DNA of 64,000 nt from Neurospora tetrasperma FGSC 2508 (taxonomy: Eukaryota; Ascomycota; Sordariomycetes; Sordariales; Sordariaceae). The notes beneath the pieces were generated by a model. The model was not told where the DNA came from and searched no databases. It saw nothing but the letters and a program-made list of their open reading frames with translations. A program made the position numbers and the translations under genes. The stretch is from the NCBI RefSeq assembly GCF_000213175.1, contig NW_009799179.1, positions 1,313,713 through 1,377,712 on the forward strand. The letters are read 5' to 3'. Shown piece by piece: positions 13,091-24,659 of the stretch (position 1 is its first letter; each line of letters begins with the position of its first letter).

Positions 13091-14088
13091 ATGGCTCATC
13101 AAACCGGTCGACCTCGTGCCAGCTCCCTGAAGGAGCGGTACCCCGGGGACATGTCTCACCGGCCACTCGCCATGCTCGAGCGAGACTACCGGGCTGCCGA
13201 TCGAACACCCAACCTGCGCAACCCTCGCCGTCAGCAACCTATCGATATCATCGACACTTTAGATCACACTGGCCCCGGACGCGGCTTCATGTACCACCAT
13301 GACGGCCCATACGATGCCACCCTGGCGTCCCGTAACCGCAACAAGAAGTATTCGCCCGTCGAAGCAGTCAAGGACTCCAATATGGAGGCTCTCAGGGCTA
13401 CTCCCCATGAGTATGTCCAGGATTCGCTGATCAAGCATGTCCCGTTGCAAGGAACCGCCGTCATCCCTCCCGGGATGCGGGATCTCGCCGGACGCACCAT
13501 GGACTACCAAGAAGGCACGGATATGATGCGTGAGGGAGCCACTAACGGTAACGCCTCCGCCTACAAGAGATGGGCGGGTTATGTATGTTTCTTCTCCTCC
13601 CAAGATCCCTTCATAAACTAACCGAAAAAACCATTTAGCAATACCACCCCGATGACCTCAAAGGCAAGGGCGAGCCCTCCTACACCATCGAGAAGCAGCT
13701 CAAAGACCACAAGGCCACCCCCTCTCGTCTTGGCGCCCGTAGCTATAGCTACGGCAACTACTACGCCTCCAAGGAAGGCGAGAGCATGCTTGAGATGCAA
13801 CCGCGTTCTCCTCACTACCTGGACGTTCCTGGCTCTTCTAGCTCCTCGGCGGGTCTGATGGGCTACCAGCAGAAAGAGGGCAACGTCGCCAAAGTTCGTC
13901 AGAGAAGCGTGAGCAATGCTACGACGACTACGGGTACGGGATACGGAGGAGGAGGAGGAGGTTACTACTCGAACGACTACGAAGGAGGAGAGTCTAGCAA
14001 TGGTGGGGGGTTGCGCAGAAGTAATACCACGGGCAAAACCATTGCGCAGTCACTGAAGAGGAGGTTGGGCAGTCTTAAGCGGAAGTAG
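13091..14088 (+). CDS. pal1: Pal1-family cell morphogenesis protein (2 exons)
   Basis: Exons 13091-13582 and 13639-14088 join in phase to give 313 aa. The start at 13091 has a good context (ACAATGG) and precedes the conserved block; an upstream in-frame frame to 12956 adds unconserved residues. The core at residues 50-130 carries the Pal1 pattern: PYDATLASRNRNKK, SPVEAVKDSN, EALRATPHE and PLQGTAVIPPG. In fission yeast Pal1 sits at growing tips and division sites and supports cylindrical shape; related proteins associate with endocytic sites. The C-terminus is rich in Gly, Ser and Tyr and ends basic (SLKRRLGSLKRK), suggesting membrane or cortex contact. The 56-bp intron has normal borders. Confidence 0.85.
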
Positions 14089-15000
14089 AGAGAAGGAGGT
14101 TGGTTGTAAGGAAGGTTGGATATGAGAGGCACTTTTTTTTTGGATATGGGAAAGGATGGAAGGAGATGAGTGATGAGAACTGATGCTGCGGCATATGGCT
14201 TGTTGATGGCCTTATACTTTCATCTTTTTCTTTTTGCTTCTTTTTGGCTTATTTCCCTTTTCCCTTTTTCTTTTTTTACTTTCTTTTTCTTCATTTCTTC
14301 TTGACAGATGAGGAAGCGATGTTTTTTTTGGGGGGAATCCTGAATGGGCTGAACAGGATGGATGATGGAAACAAAGAGGGAAAGAGTGAGACGGGATAGA
14401 CATGCTAGATTCATGGCTCGTATATGATAATGACTTATGACTTGGACAGAGACTGGATGATTATGATGGGCAAGACAGATACGCGGTTGATCAGCGGTGA
14501 AGAATTTGTTATGTCGTGTAATAGCGTGTTGAGTGAGGTTGTGCTACTTTCAGGAGTAGTAGATATGCTTTAGTTTGTGTTTACAATTCGCATTTCAGTG
14601 GCAGTCAGTTAATTTCTCGACATTCGAATAAACTCAACAGAAGCGGAGACCTCTCTGTCTATGTATTCAAACAAACAACATCCGCCGTGTCCCATCGTTT
14701 TTGGCATGATCACAGCTCCTTATATTTTCCCGAAAAAAAAAAAAAAAACAAAGTACGGTAGGTATCATCATTATGTATAGGTAATATTATCCGATCTCCC
14801 CGTCCATATACTTTATCGTCGAATGTACCGAGCATTTTGTTACAATTGTACTCTTATACGCACAGAGAAAGTTCCGAACCACCCCTGAATAAAAAAAGAT
14901 GCATGCTTGCTTAATACCTTATTTGCTCCTGATCTAATGCTTGCTTCGTACGTAGTTTTCCGGCCTGGTCTGGTCTCGTCTGGTTCGATCTGATATAAGA
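14089..15000. other. Convergent 3' region of Pal1 and PEX2
   Basis: Some 910 bp with strand-biased T/C blocks at 14217-14300 and an A16 run near 14733. No ORF of note. It probably holds the two 3' UTRs. Confidence 0.6.
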
Positions 15001-16929
15001 CTAGAAAGCAAGATCCTCACCAAGTTCCTCTTCTTCCGCTTCGTAGTCTTCGGAATCGGAACTATCTGATCCTGATTCTGAGCCTTCTTCTTCTTCTTCT
15101 TCCTCCTCTTCTCCGTTATCTTCTTCGTCCTCGGCGTCGGAACTTGTTTGCAGGTCCCCGCTTGATTGTGATTCCTCCTCCTCCTCCTCCTCCCCCTGGT
15201 TTTCTTCATCCTCTCCTTCTTCTTCTTCGTCTTCACCCTCCTCCTCTTCATCCGCCTTCGTACCGCTCGTCTCACCCTCAGTTACACCCGTCCCAACTGC
15301 CCTCGCCGTCTGGCTTTGCTTTTGGCCCTCCCTCCTCTCCGGTACCCGAACCGGCCCATCATCACTAGCCGCATCCTCGCCCGGTCTAATCTCATCCTCG
15401 AACGACACCCTTCTCCTCTCCCTGACCTCATCATCAAACGAGACCCGATTACTGCTACTCCTCCTCCCACTGCTCTCCGTCGACAATCGATTCAGGTTAG
15501 GTCGTTCTTTCACGCCAGCCGCAAACGCCACGTTCCTCCCGCCTTGATTTGCCGCCGCTGCATGAGCTTCAGCAGGACTCAAAACATCGCCATTCCAAGG
15601 CTTGCATTCTTTAACCAGCTCGCCGCACCGCAAGCACGTCCACCCTTCGCCTTCCTCGCGCTCGATGCGCGTCGCCACGCACACGAAGCAGTACACGCAG
15701 CCGCAGGGCATAGCCTCGTAAGGGTTCGTGATGTCGGTCTGGGCGGAGCCGACAACGCCTGAAGACGAAGAGGCGGCGGCCATGAGCTCGGCTTCGGACT
15801 TGGCGCTGTTTTGGTCCTGGTAGCAGATGGCGCAGGTGCGTTCCGGTAAAAAGGCGAATTCGCCGCCCTTGTTCTGGGTGGGATCGTTGGTGGAAGAGGT
15901 GGTGAGCATCGATCTTGTGCGGCGCCAGGTGCGTGCCAGCCAGCGGCGCCAGCGGTTGATTCCCACCAAGGGGAGGACGAACAAAAGGAACTCGGTAAAG
16001 GCGTGCCAGACGAGTTGGCGGTTGAGGTACTCGAATGACACCTCGCGCGAGACTTGCGAGGTGGGCGGCGCCAGACGCATGCGCAGGAGCCGGTCGAGGA
16101 TGGTTCGGTAGCGGCCGTGCAGAAGGAAGACGAGGAAGGAGGCGAAAGAGGCGAAGGCATGAAAGGTGCCGATCGATTCGGTGAGGCGGCTGAGGCGCTG
16201 GATGTTGGGGTTGGGGCCCTCGATGGAGTAAGAAGAGGCTTCGTCGTGGTCGAGAAGGTACGTCTCCCATTTAGTCCAAAGGTACTTGCCACCCACGGTG
16301 ACGAAGCCGTACAGGCTCTTTTGGAGCTTCGACGGCGGCTGGAGCACGGGGCCGGACTTGCGGGCGTCGGTGTAGCGCAGGTTCTGGAGCGCAGCGCCGT
16401 ACGTGGCGTCGTGGTCCCAGATGGTCAGCTTGAAGAGGATGGCGCGCAGGATGAGCAGGATCTCGGCATCCCATTCGTCTTTGAGGGTCGACGAGACGCC
16501 GCCGCCAATGTATTTCAGGGCGTCGCCGACCTGGGTGCGGAGGAGATCGACGAGCTCGGCGTCGAGAAGTTCGGCGTCGACTTGGCCGACGCGGAAGGCG
16601 GGCCGTGTGCCCTCGCGCGAGGAGATGGCATCCCAGAAAGAGAGAGTCGATGAGCCGAGGCGGCGGATTAAAGGGGATTGGGAGGCTGCGATGCGAGATC
16701 GTAGTTGGGATTCTGATCGCTGGGCGGCGAGGCGCGCGGCGTTCTCTGTCTCACGGGCCTGTCGGCGGGCGATTAGTCGCTGCTGGGCGAGGGCAAAGGT
16801 GTTGTTTGCCGGCAAGGTAGGAGGAGGGACAGTCGGCGCGGCGGCGACAGCTGGAGCCGGAGAGGGAGCAGGAGCAGGAGCAGGAGCGGAAGGCGGAGGC
16901 CCTGGAGGGGGGGACTTGAGTTCGCTCAT
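15001..16929 (-). CDS. pex2: PEX2, peroxisomal RING E3 ubiquitin ligase subunit
   Basis: An intronless gene of 642 aa. The Pex2/Pex12 N-terminal domain spans roughly residues 80-330 with hydrophobic segments near 252-272 (FHAFASFASFLVFLLHG) and 310-325 (FTEFLLFVLPLVGI). A C3HC4 RING lies at 366-442: CAIC, CGCVYCFVC, CLRC and a final Cys. PEX2 works with PEX10 and PEX12 in the peroxisomal membrane to ubiquitinate the PEX5 import receptor for recycling. The first 40 residues are a Pro/Ala run. After the RING a tail of about 190 residues is added, its last 100 dominated by Glu, Asp and Ser; family members often end soon after the RING. PEX2 against PEX10 or PEX12 was judged from the overall pattern. 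Confidence 0.85.
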   Translation of the reverse strand: MSELKSPPPGPPPSAPAPAPAPSPAPAVAAAPTVPPPTLPANNTFALAQQRLIARRQARETENAARLAAQRSESQLRSRIAASQSPLIRRLGSSTLSFWDAISSREGTRPAFRVGQVDAELLDAELVDLLRTQVGDALKYIGGGVSSTLKDEWDAEILLILRAILFKLTIWDHDATYGAALQNLRYTDARKSGPVLQPPSKLQKSLYGFVTVGGKYLWTKWETYLLDHDEASSYSIEGPNPNIQRLSRLTESIGTFHAFASFASFLVFLLHGRYRTILDRLLRMRLAPPTSQVSREVSFEYLNRQLVWHAFTEFLLFVLPLVGINRWRRWLARTWRRTRSMLTTSSTNDPTQNKGGEFAFLPERTCAICYQDQNSAKSEAELMAAASSSSGVVGSAQTDITNPYEAMPCGCVYCFVCVATRIEREEGEGWTCLRCGELVKECKPWNGDVLSPAEAHAAAANQGGRNVAFAAGVKERPNLNRLSTESSGRRSSSNRVSFDDEVRERRRVSFEDEIRPGEDAASDDGPVRVPERREGQKQSQTARAVGTGVTEGETSGTKADEEEEGEDEEEEGEDEENQGEEEEEEESQSSGDLQTSSDAEDEEDNGEEEEEEEEEGSESGSDSSDSEDYEAEEEELGEDLAF

Positions 16930-18182
16930 CGGATCGGATAAGGAGGGATTCGGATTCGAGAGGGTCGAGGCTGGCTGGCGTGGGTGTATTAAAGCTGGAG
17001 AAACGCAATCAATAAGGGGGGGGTATCAAACGTTTATCGGGACGGAGGTCGTATCATGTCGTTGGTTGAACAAGAACAAACTAAAAGAAACAGAGAAAGA
17101 AGAAAGGGCCAGGGGATAATTCAGACGAAGTCGGCAGTTACACTAGTCGATGATCACCATGGGTGCGGTGATGCGTGGAGATACCAGTTGTCGGGAGGCC
17201 GATGGAGTCTAGTGTTGATCTCAGGAGGAGCCAAGAACCGACCCGACGGGGGAGCCGAGGTTGGCACGGGCGGCGGATCCCGCTGGGCAGTTAGAGTAGG
17301 TTGTTCCAGCCAGGTTCGCTCCGGCCCTAATGGAAGGCTTGGAAACGCCTGACAGCCAGAGAGTAAAAGAGTGACAATCAGTAGGCAATTACCTAGATAC
17401 CTACAAGCCACTAACTACCCGACCGACACCGTCCGCCAAAGGGGGTGGTTTGTAAACGTCACGGTCACAATGGCGTCGGGTCTGTCAATTGGCATTTGAC
17501 GGCGTCCTTTTCAGCTGAACCTCAGCCTAGCCAGCCCCGTCCGATAGCAACCCCGGGCCCCTGGACGACACGGCAGAAGCACGCCGGGGAAAGTGGAGAG
17601 GGACCCACTTGGTAGCTCACAGGGACCACCGAACCGCAAGGGGAACTGCGACCTCATCCTTCCAGGTTTCATCCAAGCGGCAACTAGGTAGTTCTAGTCC
17701 AGTTCCCCAACTTCCCGATGTACACTGTTATGGAAGTGAGGCTATGGATTCATCACCAAGCTGGAGTCTTCCATTCGACCTCTTCTTCCACACTTTTTCC
17801 TGGAGTCAAACAAACCACAAGACGCGCCTACCGGTATGCTACTGACCCAATAGAGAGACCGGACAAGTCAGGAACCCGAGTTGAATCAAGACCCGGCGAG
17901 GGTCGATGTGAGATGAATTATGGTTTGGTTTGACCTGGTGGCCTCGCGTCATGCCGACGTATCATGATGCATTGGGACGGATGCTTTCAAATTGCACATC
18001 CAGAAACAGGGCAGCTGCGATGGGAGAGTGTAGACTGCAGCTACCTATGGGGGGCAGCTACAGGTACTTGGGAACATACCTCTATGCCTAGGTCACCTTG
18101 TCCTCCCTGTTGAATAACATGTCGGTTCCCCGTCTCTCAACATCTGTGGAAATTTGATCCTAGGCAGTGGACATCCATCATC
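16930..18182. other. Intergenic between divergent PEX2 and dehydrogenase-fusion gene
   Basis: A 1.25 kb shared promoter region without a supported ORF. Several ACCTA/TAGGT motifs occur (17390-17405, 18040-18095), a motif class that is frequent in other intergenic stretches of this window. Confidence 0.55.
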
Positions 18183-20093
18183 ATGACGCCGTGGAAGTTA
18201 CCATCCGCCGCCGGAAGATCTGTTGGAATTCTCGGGGCCGGCGTCCTGGGTCGTCGAATCGGCGCCTGCTGGGCATCGGCCGGCTACCAAGTCCACATCA
18301 GGGACCCAGACCCTCGACAGACGAACGCGGCGTTGCAGTACATCACCAGCGAGCTATGGAGATACAAGCCCATCGTTGATCCGAACACCATCAGCGTTCA
18401 TGGCTTCCAGAATATGGAACCCGCCGTGGAGGATTCTTGGCTGGTTATCGAATGCGTACCCGAGAGGTTGGATATGAAAATCGATCTGTTTGCCGAACTC
18501 GAAAACATCACCCAGCCGGATGCCATCCTAGCCTCAAACTCGTCCTCCTACAAGTCCCGCGAGATGACGGCCATGGTCAAGCCAGAGACGGCTCAACGAA
18601 TGCTAAACACCCACTACATGGTCCCGCCGACCATTCGTATCGTCGAGCTCATGACGAGTGGCTCTACGCGACCCGAGATATTTCCCTTCCTCTTGAAACA
18701 CTTCAGAGCGTCAGGCATGATGCCGGTGATTGCACACAAGGAGTCGACTGGTTTCATCCTGAACCGCGTTTGGGCAGCCATCAAGCGCGAGTGTCTCATG
18801 GTGCTGGCTGAAGGCGTGGCTTCTCCCCAAGAACTCGACGCTGTGTGGACCGAGATGTTTATCGAGAACGGTAGTCCACCCTGCACTCTGATGGACTCGG
18901 TCGGTCTAGATACCGTTTCACTCATCGAGAAGCACTACATCCAAGAGCGTGGCCTGCAGGACAGAGGTGTCTTGTCCTTTCTACAAAAGTACATTGACGA
19001 GGGCAGACTCGGAGCCAAGAGCAGCAAGGGCGGTCTTTACCCTCCTAATCACACCGTCAAGACGGCTAACCAGGAACAAGCCAGTGACGACAATCTGCAT
19101 GTTCCGTCCTTGTACTTTTTGGATATTGGATGGAACAATGATCCGGATGACGTCGGCTTCTACAGAAAGGGCCGCATCCTCGTCGGAAGTGCGGATGGAA
19201 GATCTCCGCTCAAGGTAATCGCCCATCATCTGCCGATGCCAGATGGAATTGCTCTCTCCCAAAAGGCTGGCAAGATATTCTGGACCAACATGGGCACTCC
19301 CGGTCAAAACGATGGTTCCATCATGTCGTGCAACCTGGACGGCACTGGCGCACGGGTCATCATCCCCCCGGGCGCCGTTCACACACCCAAGCAGTTGTCT
19401 GTCGACCAGGAGAACGAGGTGCTCTATTTCTCTGATCGAGAGGGCATGCGAGTCTTCCGTTGCGGCGTTGATGGATCCAATCTCCAGACTCTCGTCCGCG
19501 CTGGCGACTGGAGGAAGGGGATAGATGACCCTACTTTGTGGTGCGTAGGTATCACTGTCTCAGCTCGAGAAGGCAAGTTCTACTGGACCCAAAAGGGACC
19601 GCCCAGGGGCGCCAAAGGACGCATTTACCGGGCCTCCATCGAGATGCCCCAGGGATTTGGTGCTTCCAACAGACCGGATGTTGAGGTGGTTTTTGATCAC
19701 CTGCCGGAGCCGGTCGACCTCGCCATGGACGAGGAGGGCAGCGCTCTGTATTGGACTGACCGTGGAGAGCTGCCGAACGGCAACACTTTGAACCGGGCAG
19801 CTTTGAATCCGGATGGGTCATTCAGCAAGCATCAGGTCCTCGCGCGGAATTTGCATGAGGCGATTGGACTGGCCATTGATCAACAGAACAGGTACATCTA
19901 TGCTACAGATCTGTATGTCAACACCCACACTACTTTTAAAGACTCGAATTGATGTACTAACCAAGCACACAGCGGCGGTGCGGTCTATCGGTTCAACATG
20001 GACGGCAGTGGTAAACAGACAATTTATGAGGACCAGGGAGCGTTTGCGGGCATTGCTTTGCTAGAACAGGTTGTTCCTAGTTCGAGCTTGTAG
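18183..20093 (+). CDS. 3-hydroxyacyl-CoA dehydrogenase fused to YWTD-type beta-propeller (2 exons)
   Basis: Exons 18183-19912 and 19973-20093 (intron with GTACTAAC branch site) give 616 aa. The N-terminal half is a 3-hydroxyacyl-CoA dehydrogenase: the NAD-binding GAGVLG is at residues 18-23, the ASNSSS loop near 117-122, the catalytic pair H144 and E155 (human enzyme His158/Glu170) and the C-terminal helical part with GFILNR. From about residue 315 the protein switches to repeats of LDL-receptor class B style: FWTNMG, YFSDRE, YWTQKG, YWTDRG and YATDLG, each followed by an RxxxDG-like strand, consistent with a six-bladed propeller. The reading frame is uninterrupted across the junction, so the fusion is not an assembly frameshift. 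There is no signal peptide, so the propeller is probably intracellular. The substrate is unknown; a lambda-crystallin-like hydroxyacid dehydrogenase is an alternative. Confidence 0.88.
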
Positions 20094-20622
20094 GTTGAGA
20101 AGACAACCAAGAGCATCGAGTGTGTAACTAGGTGTGTTAGGTAGTCTGCAGCCAGCTAGAATAGGAAGCCCCCTTTTATTCTTCCTGTGTTGATAAAGGC
20201 GGTCTCGGGTGAAAGTGGTTGCAGGAGTGTTAGGATTTCGCACCGCAGTAAAGTGGCTGCACTAACATTTCAAGCTGCCCCGCCTTCCAGTTGTTTTAGA
20301 TAGGTACTGTCCAAACCGCCCGGGACATCCATTTCAGCCCACTGCAGTGACGGGGGCCCGCTTCAACACTCTACCTAGCTGCAGCGCGTCACAGCTCAGA
20401 CCTCTCCAAGTTCAGAAACGGGCCTCAACTTGTCAAGCTCCTCCATCTACATTCCGCTTGCTTCAACTGATTCCACCAACTCGACTTGAAACATTTACAG
20501 AATTGACTTTCTTTCGCTCCTTATATATGATACCCCAGGCCACCCTCAACCGACTACGACTAGGCCAGAGACACCCCCCAGCCGGCGCTAACAACAACAA
20601 CAACAACAACAAGAACAACACA
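20094..20622. other. Intergenic and Kap120 leader
   Basis: About 530 bp between tandem genes. The last 40 bases before the ATG are an AAC/ACA triplet run (20589-20620), likely in the 5' UTR. A long open frame running through 20347-21285 is a shadow of the leader and exon 1. Confidence 0.6.
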
Positions 20623-23600
20623 ATGAGCTTCGCTATCGAGGTGCCCGGCGAGGCAGCCCCTCTAAACCTCCTCGAGCTTGCCCGGACGCTAGAGTACGCC
20701 GCCCTTTCTACAGATCACACCCAGAGACAGTCAGCCGGCCAGCAGCTTCAGTCATGGGAGTCTCGCCCAGACTACTATGTTTCTCTACAGGTGGGTTCAG
20801 TTGGAGCTATCAGCCTCTTGGACTTCCCTTGTGGTGACGGTGCTAACGTCTCTTGCCATATAGACCGTCTTCCTCGACAAGTCCATAAACAACTCCGTCC
20901 GCTTTCTCGCAGTTATCCTGCTCAAGAACGGAATCGACAAATACTGGCGACACACTGCGAAACATGCGATCCAACCCGCCGAGAAACAGTTTATTCGCTC
21001 GAGGCTACTACAGGGCTCAGTCGGCGAGGAGGACAAGACCCTCGCACTACACAACGCCCTTGTCATCGCAAAGATTGTCCGCATAGACTACCCCAACGAC
21101 TGGCCAGACGTCATCCCGAGCATTATCAATGTCACGAGGAGCGCCAGAACAGAGAGTGCTCTTGCTCTCAGCGGAGCTCTGCAGGTGCTGCTGCGGGTAG
21201 TCAAAGAGCTCGCAACAGCGCGGTTGCGGAGGTCCCAGACCGCTCTTCAGGCTGTCACACCCGAGCTTGTCCAATTGCTCGGTGAGATATATACCGAGCG
21301 GACGGCCGCATGGCAGCAGTTCTTCGCCAGGGGTGGCACTGGCGATGAGGATGAGGCCGACTACTACATGCAAAACAGCCTCACAGCCCTCAAAATCTTA
21401 CGTAGGCTGGTCACCGTTGGCTACGAACATCCCCATACCGATCCGATGGTCCAGGGCTTCTGGTCACTGTCGCAATCCCAATTTGACCAGTTCCTTACCG
21501 GCGTCAGCTCCGAGTCACACGTCCCTGCCCCTTTCCAGGACTCGGTGGGCAAGCACTTGATCCAGTTCACGAAACTGCACATCGACATGTGCGATTCCCA
21601 CCCAGCCAGCTTCCCTTTGCTACCGAATTCCATTCCGCTCGTCAAGGCTTACTGGAATCTTGTAAAGCAATTCTCAAATGAGTTTGAAAAGTCGGGCGGC
21701 ATCAGGCAAACGGGCTCTGAGAACCACGACGGTAGCGCCAAACACGAAGGACCGCTCTCGGAGAAGCTGGCCCTTAAAGGTCTTTTGCTACTTAGAAGCT
21801 GTGTGTCGATTGCCCACAGGCCGATGCAGACTTTCAAATACAAGAGCCCAGAGGTCAAGAATCAGGAAAGAGAGGCCATGGAGCTTGTCAAGGACCAACT
21901 ATTGACAAACAACTTCCTGCTGGATATTGTCCAAGTAACCATCAGTAGGCTATTCATCTTCCGGCAGTCCGATCTCGAGGCATGGGAAGAAGATCCGGAA
22001 GGGTGGGAAGCTGCGGAGCGTAACGAAGGTCAAGCATACGAGTGGGCTGTTCGGCCTTGTGCTGAAAGGTTGCTCATTGACCTCCTGACGCACTACAAGG
22101 AGCTTGGGCGACCACTTCTTACATACTGCGAATTTGCGACCAAGGTCGATATGGATATCGTCACCAAGGAGGCGGCTTACTGCGCTCTTGGGTGTGCAGC
22201 CGCTGTTATTCACGAGGCCTTCGACTTTGACCGTTTCCTAAAGACTACACTGGTGAAGGACGCACAGATCCAGGACTCCATGTCCAAGCTGCTCCGTAGA
22301 CGGATAGCCATCCTGCTCAACCAGTGGATCTCCATCAAGATCGCCGAGGAAAGTCGACCTGCTGTCTACGAAATCTTTAGACACTTGATGAACCCTGACG
22401 ACCCGCATAACGATCAGGTTGTCCGTACCACTGCTGCGCGCGAGTTTAAGGGTATCGTGGACGACTTTGGGTTCCAGGGCGAGCAGTTCCTACCGTTTGC
22501 CCCCGACGTCTTCAACCAGCTTATGGGGCTCCTCCAGGAGGTGGAAAGCGATGAGACCAAGTTGACTGTTCTCGACACTATTCGGGCGATTGTGCAGCGA
22601 ATGGAGACTCATATTACTCAGTTTGGCGACGCCATTATGCTGACTCTTCCCAAGTTGTGGGAGTCAGCTGAAAAGGAGGAGTATATGATCAAGCAGTCTA
22701 TTCTGGCCATCATGTCTGCGCTCGTTGACTCGATGCGTGGGGACTCTCAGCGGTACCAACCGGCGATTATCCCCCTGCTGCGTGAGGCTATGGAACCCGA
22801 GTCTGCCCTTCACCTCCACCTTATTGAAGAATCGGTAGCTCTGTGGAAGTCCGTAACCACACAAAGCTACCCTCCCCTACACCCCGACCTTGTACAAATG
22901 GTTGAGCTTGCTCTGCCCCTCCTTGAGTATGATTCGGAAGTAGCAAACCAGTGTCTCGAAGTCGTAAAGAACTACATCCTCCTCGCGCCCCGCGAGATCC
23001 TCGACGATCGCCTACGCCGTCCGACCCTCGCAGCCCTCGTCAAGACACTCGACGCCCGCTCCCGCGAGCAATCTCAGACCGGTGCGAGGTCCATCGAGCT
23101 GATTCTGCGCATCGCCGAGAATATCGGGGGCGTCCAAGGGCTGCAGGTAGTCGTCCAGGACATGCTGGAAATCGGCCTCCTCAACACCATCTTCGAGGGC
23201 CTCCACAGCGCCTGGGAGGCAAGCACGACGCACGGCCCCAACAAGAAGGTCAGCCAGATCAACACGATCAAGCAGACGGACTACTTCATGCTGCTGGCAC
23301 GCATCGCGCTCGGCGACCCTACAGTGTTTCTGACCATGCTGGCCGGCATCGCGACGACCGCCGGCTCCACCGCCGAACAGGTGTGGGAGTGGCTTGGGAC
23401 CTTGTGGTTTAACAACTTTGACTGCATGGCCGAGGTCGAACGGCAGAAGCTCAGCATGTTGGCGCTCACCCGCCTCTGGGAGCTGCCGGACCCCATGGTG
23501 CAGGAAAAGATTGTGCTCGCGAGGCTGCAGGATTTCTTGGCTATGTGGACGAGTGTGGTGACGGAGTTGGCGGCGAGCGAGGATGATCAGTCGCTGACTG

Positions 23601-23920
23601 AACAACAAGATTTCCGACAATCGATAAACTCAACATCGAAAGAGCAGCTAGCGGGAGGGAGTACTAACCCAAGGGATTACCTGGTATGGGATCCCAATAA
23701 CTTGCCTAGTTACGAGTGGGATACCCCGCTCGATGTGACGGAACGGCAGTTTGCGCTGAAGGATCCGGTGCATAGAGTGGAAGCGTACGAGTTTGCTAGG
23801 GAACGGCTGCAGGGGTTGGTGCAGAGGATGGGTGGTGAGCAGCAGTTTGAGGCGGAGTGGGCGGTTAATGTGGATAAGGATGTGCTGGAGGGGTTTAGGA
23901 GGTTGGGGGAGGGGAGGTAG
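20623..23920 (+). CDS. kap120: Importin-11/Kap120-like karyopherin beta (2 exons)
   Basis: Exons 20623-20790 and 20864-23920 give 1074 aa, a usual length for karyopherin-beta receptors. The N-terminus has the importin-beta (Ran-binding) domain: an LLELARTLEYAALS helix, a Q-R-Q-S-A-G-Q-Q-L repeat helix, then LAVILLKNGIDKYWR, the last being characteristic of the importin-11 branch. The rest is predicted HEAT-type helical repeat. Importin-11/Kap120 carries cargoes such as ribosome-biogenesis factors and E2 enzymes into the nucleus under RanGTP control. The 73-bp intron sits right after the codon for Gln56 and has a TGCTAACG branch site. The subfamily is my judgement from motifs; the superfamily is certain. 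Confidence 0.85.
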
Positions 23921-24659
23921 AGGGTTGAGGTCTAGGGGAGGTTGTGGATTCGGGGTGGTGACGGGGGCAGGAGGACGAGAATTGAGGAGGAGGGAAAGGG
24001 GGGTAGACAGCTCGGGATTAGAGAAAGAGGATACCAAACTTAAGGAGGCAGCATTTTGTCTGTTGGGGGGTAATACGGTGGCTGGGTCTGGGTTTGAAAT
24101 CCCGGTATATTATACTTCACAAACAGTTATTATTCACGCCACGCAACTCCCTTTTCAAGGAGAGTCTTCGTGGAAGTTGACCGGCTTTCGGCAACGAGCT
24201 CAATCAATGAATCATGAGAACGGTAAACATACTCGCATCTACGCAGTAAGTGTACTTGATTTATAACAATGTACACAGCCCGTGGTCATCCTCAACAAGC
24301 CGTAACTCTCCATGGCAATTAGGAAGCGAGTGATTCGGTTTCTTAACAATATTCGCAAAAGCCGAGAAGAAACATCATAGTCATTTCACAGCCCAAACAG
24401 CACCTCAACAGCGTAAACAATCCATCAATGAGAGAAACTCCATAAACCATTCCTTCGCATTACAGACAGACGACCAAACCTTGACCCTCCCTCCCTTTCC
24501 TCCAAACAAGAAAACGCCATGGATGGTATACCTTGATGAGCCTAATAAACCTCTCTTTTTACTCCAACAGCAGCAAATAAACAAAAGGACGACAACAGAA
24601 CAAAACAAGTAAAAAAGCAAGCGAACTCTCCTCCCTCATCTTTTATTTTCCCCCTCTTC
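23921..24659. other. Convergent 3' region of Kap120 and the BRCT gene
   Basis: About 740 bp with no supported gene; it should hold both 3' UTRs. The first 100 bases are G-rich on the plus strand. Confidence 0.6.

Noticed and set aside
15144-16653. Several plus-strand frames opposite PEX2
   Set aside because: Shadows of the GC-rich PEX2 gene.
20347-21285. 312-codon frame over the Kap120 leader
   Set aside because: It overlaps the true exon 1 and loses the karyopherin match after the intron.
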